From positions 1 to 18,880 of the forward strand of contig VGKN01000005.1 in the NCBI GenBank assembly GCA_016867055.1: a stretch of 18,880 nt of DNA, read 5' to 3'. Positions 1 through 7,700 of the stretch are shown here, one piece after another (position 1 is the first letter of the stretch; each line of letters opens with the position of its first letter). The notes under the pieces are model-generated. The model saw nothing but the letters and a program-made list of their open reading frames with translations, ran no database searches and was not told the origin of the DNA. The DNA comes from Candidatus Omnitrophota bacterium. Lineage in GTDB: Bacteria; Omnitrophota; Koll11; VGKN01. The position numbers were made by a program, and so were the translations under genes.

Positions 1-353
1 TTATTTAATCTTTTATGTTTTTCTTGCCATCTTTTTGAAATGATTTCTTTTACGCTATCTGATTCGGGCAATCTGATGCCTGTCTCAAAGGCCAATAGCT
101 TGACTGCGTTAGGAAACGTTAAATTCTCTGCCCGCATAACAAAATCAAAAATATCACCGCCTGCGCCGCATCCAAAGCAATGCCATAGGCCCTTTTTGGC
201 ATTCACCGAAAAACTAGGGTGCCGCTCTGTATGGAATGGACACAATCCGGTACCATGTCTGTTCAGGTGGGTGTATCTTTGGACTATATAGGGCAGGGAA
301 ACCATGCTGCGTATATTGTCTATTACCTCTGGTGAGTATCTTTCCTTTGACAT
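1..353 (-). CDS. DnaG-type primase, N-terminal zinc-binding domain (partial, runs off the left edge)
   Basis: The reading frame starts at ATG 353 behind the Shine-Dalgarno AAGGAGATT and is still open at base 1, giving 117 residues. It begins MSKERYSPEVIDNIRSMVSL and carries a CHC2-type zinc finger: CPFH near residues 38-41, then HPSFSVN, then CFGCGAGGD near residues 59-67. In DnaG primases this finger binds the template and helps choose where RNA primers start; the TOPRIM catalytic core that normally follows lies outside the window. The spacing of ligands and the GCGAGGDIFDFV block fit the family well. The version here (HLNRHGTGLCPFH, lacking the usual FKGLCPFHEEK) looks closer to primases of phages, plasmids or integrative elements than to a housekeeping dnaG, but that is a judgement from one domain. 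Confidence 0.85.
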   Translation of the reverse strand, partial: MSKERYSPEVIDNIRSMVSLPYIVQRYTHLNRHGTGLCPFHTERHPSFSVNAKKGLWHCFGCGAGGDIFDFVMRAENLTFPNAVKLLAFETGIRLPESDSVKEIISKRWQEKHKRLN

Positions 354-522
354 ATTTACTAATCTCCTTTTTTTTGCATTGTATTGCACTTTCAATATAT
401 AGTGGCAATATATGGTTTTATGGGGGTATTTTTGATATAAGGCTTTGATATCAAAATAGATACGGTGCTTATTTTAGAATTTGGAGATGGTCAAATTAGG
501 GAGTTTTTAGCTACGGGAAGGA
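354..522. other. Intergenic leader of the primase gene, with a 12-bp palindrome
   Basis: This is non-coding DNA between the sigma-like gene and the primase. It holds the primase ribosome binding site next to a run of eight A (on the minus strand) and a perfect palindrome TTTGATATCAAA at 444-455. The DNA around 395-435 is very AT-rich. I see no convincing -35/-10 pair, so a promoter here is possible but unproven. Confidence 0.4.
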
Positions 523-1392
523 CTAGGACGCTTTTTGAAAGAGAGATTGAAGTTCTGAATCAGCTGTTATCTTTTTCTTAGCCTCTTGAGCATATTCCCA
601 AGCGGTCTTAGGATTGATTTTCATTTTTTTACCGACTTCTTCATAAGATGTTGGGCCGGAAAGAAAGGTTAGTCTAAAGGCTTCTTTTTGGCGAGGAGGT
701 AATTTTCTTTGAGCTTTTCGGAAGACCTTCTGAATCTCATTACCACCAATCTCTTCACCATCCTGATACTTGGTCTTTTCAAGATGGCCTTGTTGAATTT
801 TAAACTCATCAAGTTCCTGTTTTCTCTCTGCCTTTTTTGTAAGAACTAAACTTTCTGAAATAGGATGCTCTATATCCTCGGGATAAGCCGGTCTATCAAA
901 GTTATCCTTATTCATCCCATTGATTAAGAACTGTAATAAGGGGTCTTTTCTTATCTCTTCATCCGGATCTTCGCCATAAAGTATGTAATCAAGCTCTGCT
1001 TCCGTCTTGTAACTAACTAAATTAGAAATTTTTCTTTTAATCCTGCATGCCTCTCGGTACCATTTTATTACTTCTTTCCTAGAGCGGATTTGCCGTATAA
1101 GTTCCCAATCCATTTTATCTCGTTCGGGAATCTTTTTTGCTTCAATTATTTTTTCTAGCAGTTTAGAAAGCTCCTTTAAGTCTTCTTTTTTACCACTCTC
1201 TACTAATCTTTCCCAAGTTGTCTTTTTCTTTAGGCGAGGGTCGGATGTGGTCCGTCTCGTGTAACGGGATACCATTGCGATATCTATAATAAAATTTTTT
1301 ATTTGCCTCAAAATATCGTTTCTTAAGTTTCTGAGATCATCTATTACTGTCTGTCTTTCCTCCGAAGAGGGGTTCCATAAGTCATCCTTCAT
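523..1392 (-). CDS. Protein with a C-terminal sigma-70 region 4-like helix-turn-helix
   Basis: The 289-residue protein is highly charged and mostly helical, with no signal peptide or membrane segment. Residues about 231-275 (LPPRQKEAFRLTF, then SYEEVGKKMKINPKTAWEYAQEAKKKI) read as a sigma region 4-type helix-turn-helix: the LPxRQxE opening, a Y/S-x-E-x-G/A turn and a recognition helix. The remaining 230 residues do not resemble sigma region 2, so this is probably a DNA-binding regulator or a divergent phage-type sigma-like factor, not a normal sigma factor. The start has a weak AAGGAAC site upstream. The gene lies directly upstream of the primase gene, 169 bases apart, which suggests a replication and regulation module of a mobile element. 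The function beyond DNA binding is unknown. Confidence 0.7.
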   Translation of the reverse strand: MKDDLWNPSSEERQTVIDDLRNLRNDILRQIKNFIIDIAMVSRYTRRTTSDPRLKKKTTWERLVESGKKEDLKELSKLLEKIIEAKKIPERDKMDWELIRQIRSRKEVIKWYREACRIKRKISNLVSYKTEAELDYILYGEDPDEEIRKDPLLQFLINGMNKDNFDRPAYPEDIEHPISESLVLTKKAERKQELDEFKIQQGHLEKTKYQDGEEIGGNEIQKVFRKAQRKLPPRQKEAFRLTFLSGPTSYEEVGKKMKINPKTAWEYAQEAKKKITADSELQSLFQKAS

Positions 1393-1467
1393 TTTTATTG
1401 TTCCTTCTTCCCTTTTTCTGCCGGCCGTATAATCGCGACCATTATTAAGTTAGAAAATAAAGAAATC

Positions 1468-2067
1468 TTACGATAACATGCTCGCAATTTTGGATAATAA
1501 AATTTGTATTAGATTTACAATATTTTTCTCATTTCCTTGACTTGGTCTAGTAACTCTTATTTTACATATATAATCTTTCAACCCTGTTACATACAAATCT
1601 GATATAACGGGAAGAGAATCTCCTAGTGCATCAGAAATGCCAGAATAGGCTGAATGCAGCATAATAAGTACTTCTGTGCCGATATTAAATTCAACTTCAT
1701 TTTCTATTAGCATTTTAAGATTTCGAAAAAAACCATATCTTTCAGCCTGAAAAATATCTTTTTTTGCCATTGCCCTAGCTTGCTGAACTATTTCTGAATT
1801 AACACCATCTTCTATATGAGAAGCACCCTGGTCATATAAATAAAGAGTTACCGCGGTTTTATCTTCAAAGCTATATGCAATAGATGCACCAAGCTTCTCA
1901 TCGCCATATGTTCTTATAGCCCCTACTGAAAATTCATTGATCCTTGCAGGAAACATCTTAAAAATATTCCTAGGCGTTTTCTTTTCCATATCAATCCAGT
2001 CGATTTCTTGATCCAGATAAATCTTTAGGGACGCTCCCCGATTTGTTCGGTAGCGTGTCCTATCCAT
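1468..2067 (-). CDS. Unrecognised protein whose 5' end is formed by a dispersed repeat; likely lost its signal peptide
   Basis: The frame encodes 199 residues, but the first 15 or so codons (MDRTRYRTNRGASLK) are the end of the 93-base repeat at 2022-2114, which also supplies the ATG. The unique part begins at IYLDQEIDWIDMEKK. It contains a YGASIAYSF-like strand region (GASIAYSFEDKTAVTLYLYD), then DGVNSEIVQQ, and a late block GLKDYICKIRVTR. From memory this order of blocks (conserved strand, YVYD-like motif, acidic helix, C-terminal KIRxT strand) occurs in small exported bacterial proteins of unknown function that normally start with a signal peptide; none is present here. Alternative starts are the ATG at 1989 (MEKKTPRN) or none at all. 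I treat it as a gene with a rearranged 5' end that may be silent. Confidence 0.5.
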   Translation of the reverse strand: MDRTRYRTNRGASLKIYLDQEIDWIDMEKKTPRNIFKMFPARINEFSVGAIRTYGDEKLGASIAYSFEDKTAVTLYLYDQGASHIEDGVNSEIVQQARAMAKKDIFQAERYGFFRNLKMLIENEVEFNIGTEVLIMLHSAYSGISDALGDSLPVISDLYVTGLKDYICKIRVTRPSQGNEKNIVNLIQILLSKIASMLS

Positions 2068-2114
2068 TATTTGCCCAGGGACACCCTCGTGCTAAATTTG
2101 GGGCCTGTCCCTGA
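2022..2114 (-). repeat. 93-base dispersed repeat, copy 1
   Basis: This copy matches 14758-14849 in the same orientation; bases 2056-2114 are identical to 14791-14849 over 59 bases, and the remaining third is diverged. On the minus strand it runs from TCAGGGACAGGCCCC to GGGGAGCGTCCCTAAAGA, so its ends form an imperfect inverted repeat of about 13 bases, and GGGTGTCCCTGGG lies inside. It has no coding capacity of its own. It looks like a REP or MITE-type element of the kind moved by REP-associated (Y1) transposases; no transposase is in the window, so that assignment is inference. Confidence 0.8.
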
Positions 2115-2192
2115 TCTAGAACTTCTTTAGCTCCAATTAGTTACTGGGAACCGATCCTAGACACTATCTTGAATACGGTCCAAAATTATAAT

Positions 2193-3218
2193 TTAAATAA
2201 AACACAAAACTTTAAACGGATTTTCTAATGCATTAGCATATTCATAAATTCGTAACAGGTCGTCTCTGAATTCAGGATTGATTTTGACTATTTTTCTTAG
2301 CTCTACTAAAACATCTATACTTGCTTGTGATTTTACTTTTAATAGATGTAATAATCTAGATTTCTTCCAAGATTTTTTATATTCTACTTTCGCCTTATTG
2401 CATTCAAAAATTAACTCATCTTTTGTCAAAGTTCTTTCTACAACTTCTAAATTATTTGACGATGAAATTAACAATTGACTTTCCAATATTTCTCTAGTAG
2501 TCTCATCAGAATTTAGCCCAAAACTTCTAATTGAAAAATTCGTAAGATTAGGTAAGCTACCAGCGTTAAGTGAAATGGCATTGAATAAATGCAGCCTAGC
2601 GCCAATTGACAACGATGCTATTCTGCTTAAGCAGTTGCTATTATTTAAATTTTGTAAGTTAAAGAACGAATCGTCTGGCAAGGGATAATCTTTCCAATAA
2701 GGAATTTCTTTACTCATCTCTTTGATAAATGCACTGGCTTTTCTTAGCAGAGCGTCCATTTTTTGTTCCCATTTAATATTATGGCAACACAGCGCCTGCG
2801 AAAAAAACAAAGGAAATTTAGTAGTAAGCCAAAACTCTCTACTCCCACCATCTTTTTCAGCTATTATCCACATGGCTTGTAGCTCTTGATATCCTCTTAG
2901 TTGATTAAATTTAGCGTATTCGTAAAAGGGCGTGTTCACAACATTTGAAACTCTTTTGTAAATCCAATCAACCCCCATGCCTAAACCAGGATTTGCTTCT
3001 ATTATACTACTCATTAATATATTTATTGATTCTACATCATTGTTTTGTAAACACTCTATAATAAAAGGGGTAAAATCTACACATGGTACTCTGGAATTAG
3101 GTGAGTATTTTTTGCTTAAAAATGGAAATTTTGGATGGCCCAGCCCTTCAATTTTTTTCTTAAGTGCCCAAAGGGCCGGGGTTAATTTATTTTTCTTTTC
3201 AGTGCTTTCACTATTCAT
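2193..3218 (-). CDS. Unrecognised 341-residue cytosolic protein, possible SAP-like segment
   Basis: I do not recognise this family. The protein starts MNSESTEKKNKLTPALWAL behind a weak AAAGAG site and is mostly helical, without signal peptide or membrane spans. Two adjacent cysteines (QALCCHN, residues 143-144) and a tryptophan-rich patch (YWKDYPLPDDSFF) stand out but do not match a motif I know. Residues about 263-296 (LTKDELIFECNKAKVEY, then KKSWKKSRLLHLL) resemble a SAP helix-turn-helix that binds DNA; the match is weak. The gene follows the small nuclease-like gene with 127 bases between them, on the same strand, so it could be a fourth member of the helicase-nuclease operon or an unrelated neighbour. 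Base composition is as AT-rich as the operon upstream. Confidence 0.6.
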   Translation of the reverse strand: MNSESTEKKNKLTPALWALKKKIEGLGHPKFPFLSKKYSPNSRVPCVDFTPFIIECLQNNDVESINILMSSIIEANPGLGMGVDWIYKRVSNVVNTPFYEYAKFNQLRGYQELQAMWIIAEKDGGSREFWLTTKFPLFFSQALCCHNIKWEQKMDALLRKASAFIKEMSKEIPYWKDYPLPDDSFFNLQNLNNSNCLSRIASLSIGARLHLFNAISLNAGSLPNLTNFSIRSFGLNSDETTREILESQLLISSSNNLEVVERTLTKDELIFECNKAKVEYKKSWKKSRLLHLLKVKSQASIDVLVELRKIVKINPEFRDDLLRIYEYANALENPFKVLCFI

Positions 3219-3345
3219 TTCTCTTTAAAACTTTAGGACTGTTTCTTAATGACTTTTTTAGCTGTTTGCGGGGTTTAAACCTGGGCTACGTATACCATCC
3301 ACATATTTATTTTCTTTACATAGGCGTCCCTGGCTACCTGGCCAT

Positions 3346-3744
3346 TCATGGTATTTGCTTCAAAATCTTGATTATTTCTGCTTTATTACCAATAATTATA
3401 TTTTTAAGGTGTTTTATGTATCTCTTAAGCATCTTGATTCTTTTAATATAATCATTCCTATCTTGGTCTGTCAAAGCAAGAACTACCATAATGGGATTTT
3501 GCTTCAATTTGCCCATGCAATAATCAGCCGTTATCACTCCTCCTACAGTATGTTTTCTTGTCCCCTGCTCAACCTCAATTATAGCCTTGATATTATTATT
3601 TTCTTTACTATAAAAAACTAAATCTGGCTGGTAATACGCACCGTCAAAATTAAATTTATTCTTCGATTCTGTTGCTATATTAAATTTATTGCCAAATTTT
3701 TTCTTTAATGATTTTATAATGGGTTGGCTGCTTAGTTTTTCCAT
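3346..3744 (-). CDS. Small PD-(D/E)xK-like nuclease-fold protein
   Basis: The frame is open further upstream, but the ATG at 3744 (MEKLSSQPII) lies one base after the TGA (3748-3746) of the DUF4268 gene, a typical coupled start; this gives 132 residues. The core reads YYQPDLVFYSKENN, then IKAIIEVEQGTRKHTVGG, so a PD (Asp41) is followed 16 residues later by E57-V-E59. That is the spacing of the PD-(D/E)xK nuclease fold with glutamate in place of the usual lysine, a variant known from BamHI. The next segment (ADYCMGKLKQNPIMVVLAL) fits the following helix and strand. It is short enough to be a stand-alone catalytic domain. A basic C-terminal helix may bind nucleic acid. Activity is inferred from motif spacing only. 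Confidence 0.6.
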   Translation of the reverse strand: MEKLSSQPIIKSLKKKFGNKFNIATESKNKFNFDGAYYQPDLVFYSKENNNIKAIIEVEQGTRKHTVGGVITADYCMGKLKQNPIMVVLALTDQDRNDYIKRIKMLKRYIKHLKNIIIGNKAEIIKILKQIP

Positions 3745-3745
3745 A

Positions 3746-4666
3746 TCATAAATATTTTCTGAATACTCTCTGAAATTTTTCTGCTTCCTCTTGTAACCAT
3801 TTAAATGACTCCTCCCATCTATCAACTTTATTTATATCTGCCTCTTTAAACAGCCTAATCCTGCTTGCTTTTCTTTCTGGTAACTCAAGCCATTTTAATT
3901 TTTCTCCCAACTCGTGCTCTATTTTATCCTTATTTTGATGTAATTTTGAAAATGTCTCTTTAGAATCATTGATATAAATTTCGCAACCAATTTGATTATT
4001 TTGAGTATTTATTGTTAGGCAAACATGAGCTTCAGAGCTACCAAAACTTATATCATACCAGTGCTGTGGATAAGTCTTTCTCAATCTTAAAGCTGTTCTA
4101 TTTTTTAATGCATATTCCTTAAATTTAGTCCAAAACTCTAACTGCGTAGACTTTGTATCAGATAATGTTGAATCTAAAGTAGATTTTTTAATGGTTTTTG
4201 CCCAATCATTCGGATTTGATATTATACGAAAATCCGGTGCATACGGAGAATCATCTATTTGCTTTAACTCCATCTTAATAATAAAAAAACTTAGATTCTC
4301 ATCAGTGTGTTCATTCAGCCAGTCTATTGCCTGTCTATGTTCCTCTCTAACATCCTTTACTAACCAAATTACTATCTCAGCTTCATATCCTGATGCATAT
4401 GTTATTAACTTACCAAGATGATCGTGATCTGTCGTTTCTAATTGGTTTTCAATAATAATTTTTCTTCCCGTGTTCTCTTCTTCGGCTAAAATATCTACTG
4501 TAAATGTTCCAACATTGGCTTCCGTCCCGATGACTTTCATATCAATTCCAACTTTTTCACTTAATAAATCAAGGTTTTCTTTCTGTGCTAACCAAGTTGT
4601 AAAATCATGGGCTTCATTTTTCCAAACATTTCTCAGATCTACCGTTTTAATTCTTCCAAGTGGCAT
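3746..4666 (-). CDS. DUF4268 protein with N-terminal PD-(D/E)xK-like nuclease domain
   Basis: The chosen start is ATG 4666 (MPLGRIKTVDLRNVW), which has a strong AAGGAGG site seven bases upstream; the open frame extends 20 codons further but lacks a site. The 306-residue protein has two parts. Residues about 1-155 form a nuclease-like domain with TFTVDILAEE (Asp58), GRKIIIENQLETTDHDHLG (Glu73-Asn-Gln75) and a following YASGYEAEIVIWLVKD strand; the ExQ in place of ExK is usual in this family. Residues about 175-300 (FWTKFKEYALKN to the C terminus, with WYDISFG and WLELPERKASRIRLF) match DUF4268. Such proteins are found beside restriction, abortive-infection and other defence genes. It lies 56 bases after the helicase stop codon, with a hairpin in the gap, and overlaps nothing. 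Confidence 0.82.
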   Translation of the reverse strand: MPLGRIKTVDLRNVWKNEAHDFTTWLAQKENLDLLSEKVGIDMKVIGTEANVGTFTVDILAEEENTGRKIIIENQLETTDHDHLGKLITYASGYEAEIVIWLVKDVREEHRQAIDWLNEHTDENLSFFIIKMELKQIDDSPYAPDFRIISNPNDWAKTIKKSTLDSTLSDTKSTQLEFWTKFKEYALKNRTALRLRKTYPQHWYDISFGSSEAHVCLTINTQNNQIGCEIYINDSKETFSKLHQNKDKIEHELGEKLKWLELPERKASRIRLFKEADINKVDRWEESFKWLQEEAEKFQRVFRKYL

Positions 4667-4685
4667 TTCATTCCTCCTTATAATT

Positions 4686-4715
4686 AAAAATACAACTCTT
4701 TTCTTAAAGGGTTGT
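4686..4715 (-). terminator. Terminator-like hairpin between the helicase and DUF4268 genes
   Basis: On the minus strand the sequence is ACAACCCTTT, loop AAGA, AAAGAGTTGT: ten base pairs including one G-U. It is followed by A and five T. It begins 7 bases after the helicase TGA and its T tract ends 20 bases before the DUF4268 start codon, with the AAGGAGG site in between. There is no room for another promoter, so the downstream genes must depend on read-through. It shares stem and flanking sequence with the hairpin at 9461-9489. Confidence 0.7.
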
Positions 4716-4722
4716 TTTAAAT

Positions 4723-7700
4723 TCAAGGCAATATTAATTTATCTTCTTTTTTGGCTATTTTGCCTTCTTTTATATATGAATTAATTGCTTTCTGAATATA
4801 AAAATATGTTTCATCGGGTAGTCTACCAAACCCTAATAATTTCGCAGTCTGGTATACCAAAGATTCAAACGGCATACTATATTCCTTACTTAATACTATT
4901 ATTGCCGCTTCTCCTATTTCTTCAGGAGCAATTAAATCAATCTGTTTAATATCTTCGGATTCTCTTATACGAACATTAGGTTGCGTCATATCTATTTTCC
5001 AATAAAATTTACCAATTTTCTTTATCATTTTTTTTGATGTACAATAATTTTCTACGCTTTCTAAAATACCCCTAACCCTACTTCCCAAAGAAGCAATATC
5101 CCAGTGTTGAATAACTCGCCTCATAGCTTCTTCTTTTTGAATTGGGCTTTCATAATCAACAACTTTTTTCAATACAGTTGCAATCTTATCAACTTGCCAA
5201 AAACGATAGAAATCTTCTAATTTATATTTATGCAAAATAGGCGTTTTTTTGTATACATTAACTATATTATTGTTGGATTGATTAAATAGTTCTCTGGGAG
5301 GATTTTTTTTGAGTTGTATTATGTAATCTGGGCTAATTTTTAGTTTTTTTTTAAATTCTCCTTTTTTAGCTTGATTTATTGCAACTAGTAATTTCTCAAA
5401 TTCGTTTCGGGGATTTTTGAACCAATCGGTAGACCAAATTCTGTATAAATTCCAATTTAAATCTTCCAGAATTTGCCCTCTTAGTCTGTCTCTATCTCTT
5501 GCTGTAGCAGAAGAGTGATAATGTGCACCGTCGCACTCTATGCCAAGAATATATTTTCCGGGATTATTCTCATCTTGAACTGCTAAATCAATCCTATATC
5601 CAGAACAACCAACCTGTTTTTTTACTTTGATTCCCTTGGCAACCAAAAGATTATATACTGATTCTTCAAAAGGTGATTCTAAAAATCCTTCAGAGTCAAC
5701 TCCTTTTATCAAAACAGTTTTACCTTTTTCAGCAAAATCTAAATAATTTTTTAGTAGACGAACTCCCACGCTATCTGTCCTTGATAAGTCAAAGTCATCT
5801 CCCCGAATTGAACTAAATATTTCTACTCGTCTTCTTGCACGTGTTATTAAAACGTTTAACCTCCTCGGCCCACCAAGTTGATTTATTGGACCGAAATTCA
5901 TGTAAAGTTTGCCATTGGCGTCTTTTCCATACCCTACGCTTATAAAAATCACATCTCTTTCATCACCTTGAATAGTTTCAAGATTTTTAACGAAAAAACT
6001 TTCTAGCTTATCTTCATTAAAAAATGGCTCTAAGCTATTATCTTCCCTGAGCATCTGGTCTATCATATCTTCTATTGCATATTTCTGTCGTATACTAAAT
6101 GTTCCAACGCCTAGCGTTAAATCTGGATATTCCCTAAAATGCTGGAGAGCAGCTTTTGCTACCTCACGAGCTTCTTCTATATTTGCACCTGTTCTGCCTC
6201 TGTCATAACTTGTATTGGGTTTATAATAAAATTTTATCCCTAAAGAAGGAACCTCTTCTTCTGCGCAAGGGAAAGTAAAAAGGTAACTGTCATAGAAATT
6301 CTTATTTGAGAAAGTTATCAGAGACTCATGCTTGCTTCTATAATGCCATCGCAACATTGTTCTTGGTATATTGCTAGAAGCACATTCATCAAGTATGCTG
6401 TCTAAATCATCTGGCAATTCTTCTACTTTGCTATCTTCTATATCTTCCGATGTAATAACTTCTGATTGAAAAAAAGTTGTAGGTGGCAACTGTTTATTAT
6501 CACCAGCAATGACTATTTGTTTAGCTCTAAGAATGGAACCCAAAGCATCCTCAGTAGGTATTTGACTAGCCTCATCAAATATTACTAGATCAAAGTTAAC
6601 AAGTTCTGGATTCAGGAATTGCGACACAGTCAAAGGGCTCATTAGTAAACAAGGTTTTAAAGCAGTTATTATCCTAGGTATTTCCTCAAAGAGGCTTCTA
6701 ATTGACATATGAGCTCTCATCTTTTTTGATTCACGTAAAAGAATACCAAGTTCTGAACCTCGGCTAGGATTAGGAATGTATATAGTATCAAATTTCCCAG
6801 ATAAATTATGTTGAAGTCTTATTTTTGCTAACTCTATTTGTTTTTTGTCTAGTTCACAAAATTTTTCAATTAATTTTTCATGGTCTTCACCACGAAACTT
6901 TCTTAAAGCAGCTCTTTCTGAAAAAGCAGTATCAAGCCAACACCTCAAAAACTGGCATTTAAAAACATCAGCTATTTTTTCGTATGCCAAATTCAAATAT
7001 TCTATTTTATTAAGGAAGTCACTGAATCCGGCTTTCTTGCATTCAAATAATGAATTTTGATATTTTATCCATTCATCCAATTTATCAATGCTATTATTAA
7101 TATCTGAAATCTTTTTTATCAAACTTAATAGAGGAAATTCTGCAAAACTCATCTTAAAGGTTAAGGATTCATCAATCTTTGTAAGGTCAATTAATGACTT
7201 AATATCGTCTTTTATTTTATTTAACATATCTGATAAAACACTTGAAACGCGCTTAGTATCTTCTGCTTCTTTCCTTTTTTCGCTAAGCTCATCAAATATG
7301 CTATTATGAAAATATTTCTTTATCACATAGTAACGGAATTTAACCATCCATTTTGAAAAAGCATCTAATTCTTCCCACTTGCTCTCTTTTCCTCGCCATA
7401 AAACATCAAATAGTTCCTTACCTACATTGTCAAGATTTGTTATCTTTTCTGCTAATTGTTTCCCCTGGATCATCTTTCGTAAGTCATCAGTTATGTTTTT
7501 CAAAGAAGGTTTAAATTTTTTGTTTACTATATACTTCCGTATTGTATTCCTGTCTCTCCAAAATGAAGATGTTAAAAGTAAAAATGGATTTTTAACATAA
7601 CTGGAATACCTTTTAAGAAACGCATTAATATCAATATTTTCAACGAAAATATCCTCAATGCGATATGTTAACGCTATTTCATTTTTAAACTCATTAAAAA

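Noticed and set aside
3282..3291. GGTTTAAACC palindrome between the small nuclease gene and the 341-residue gene as a terminator or operator
   Set aside because: It is only ten bases, has no T tract and no promoter hexamers beside it; too weak to call.
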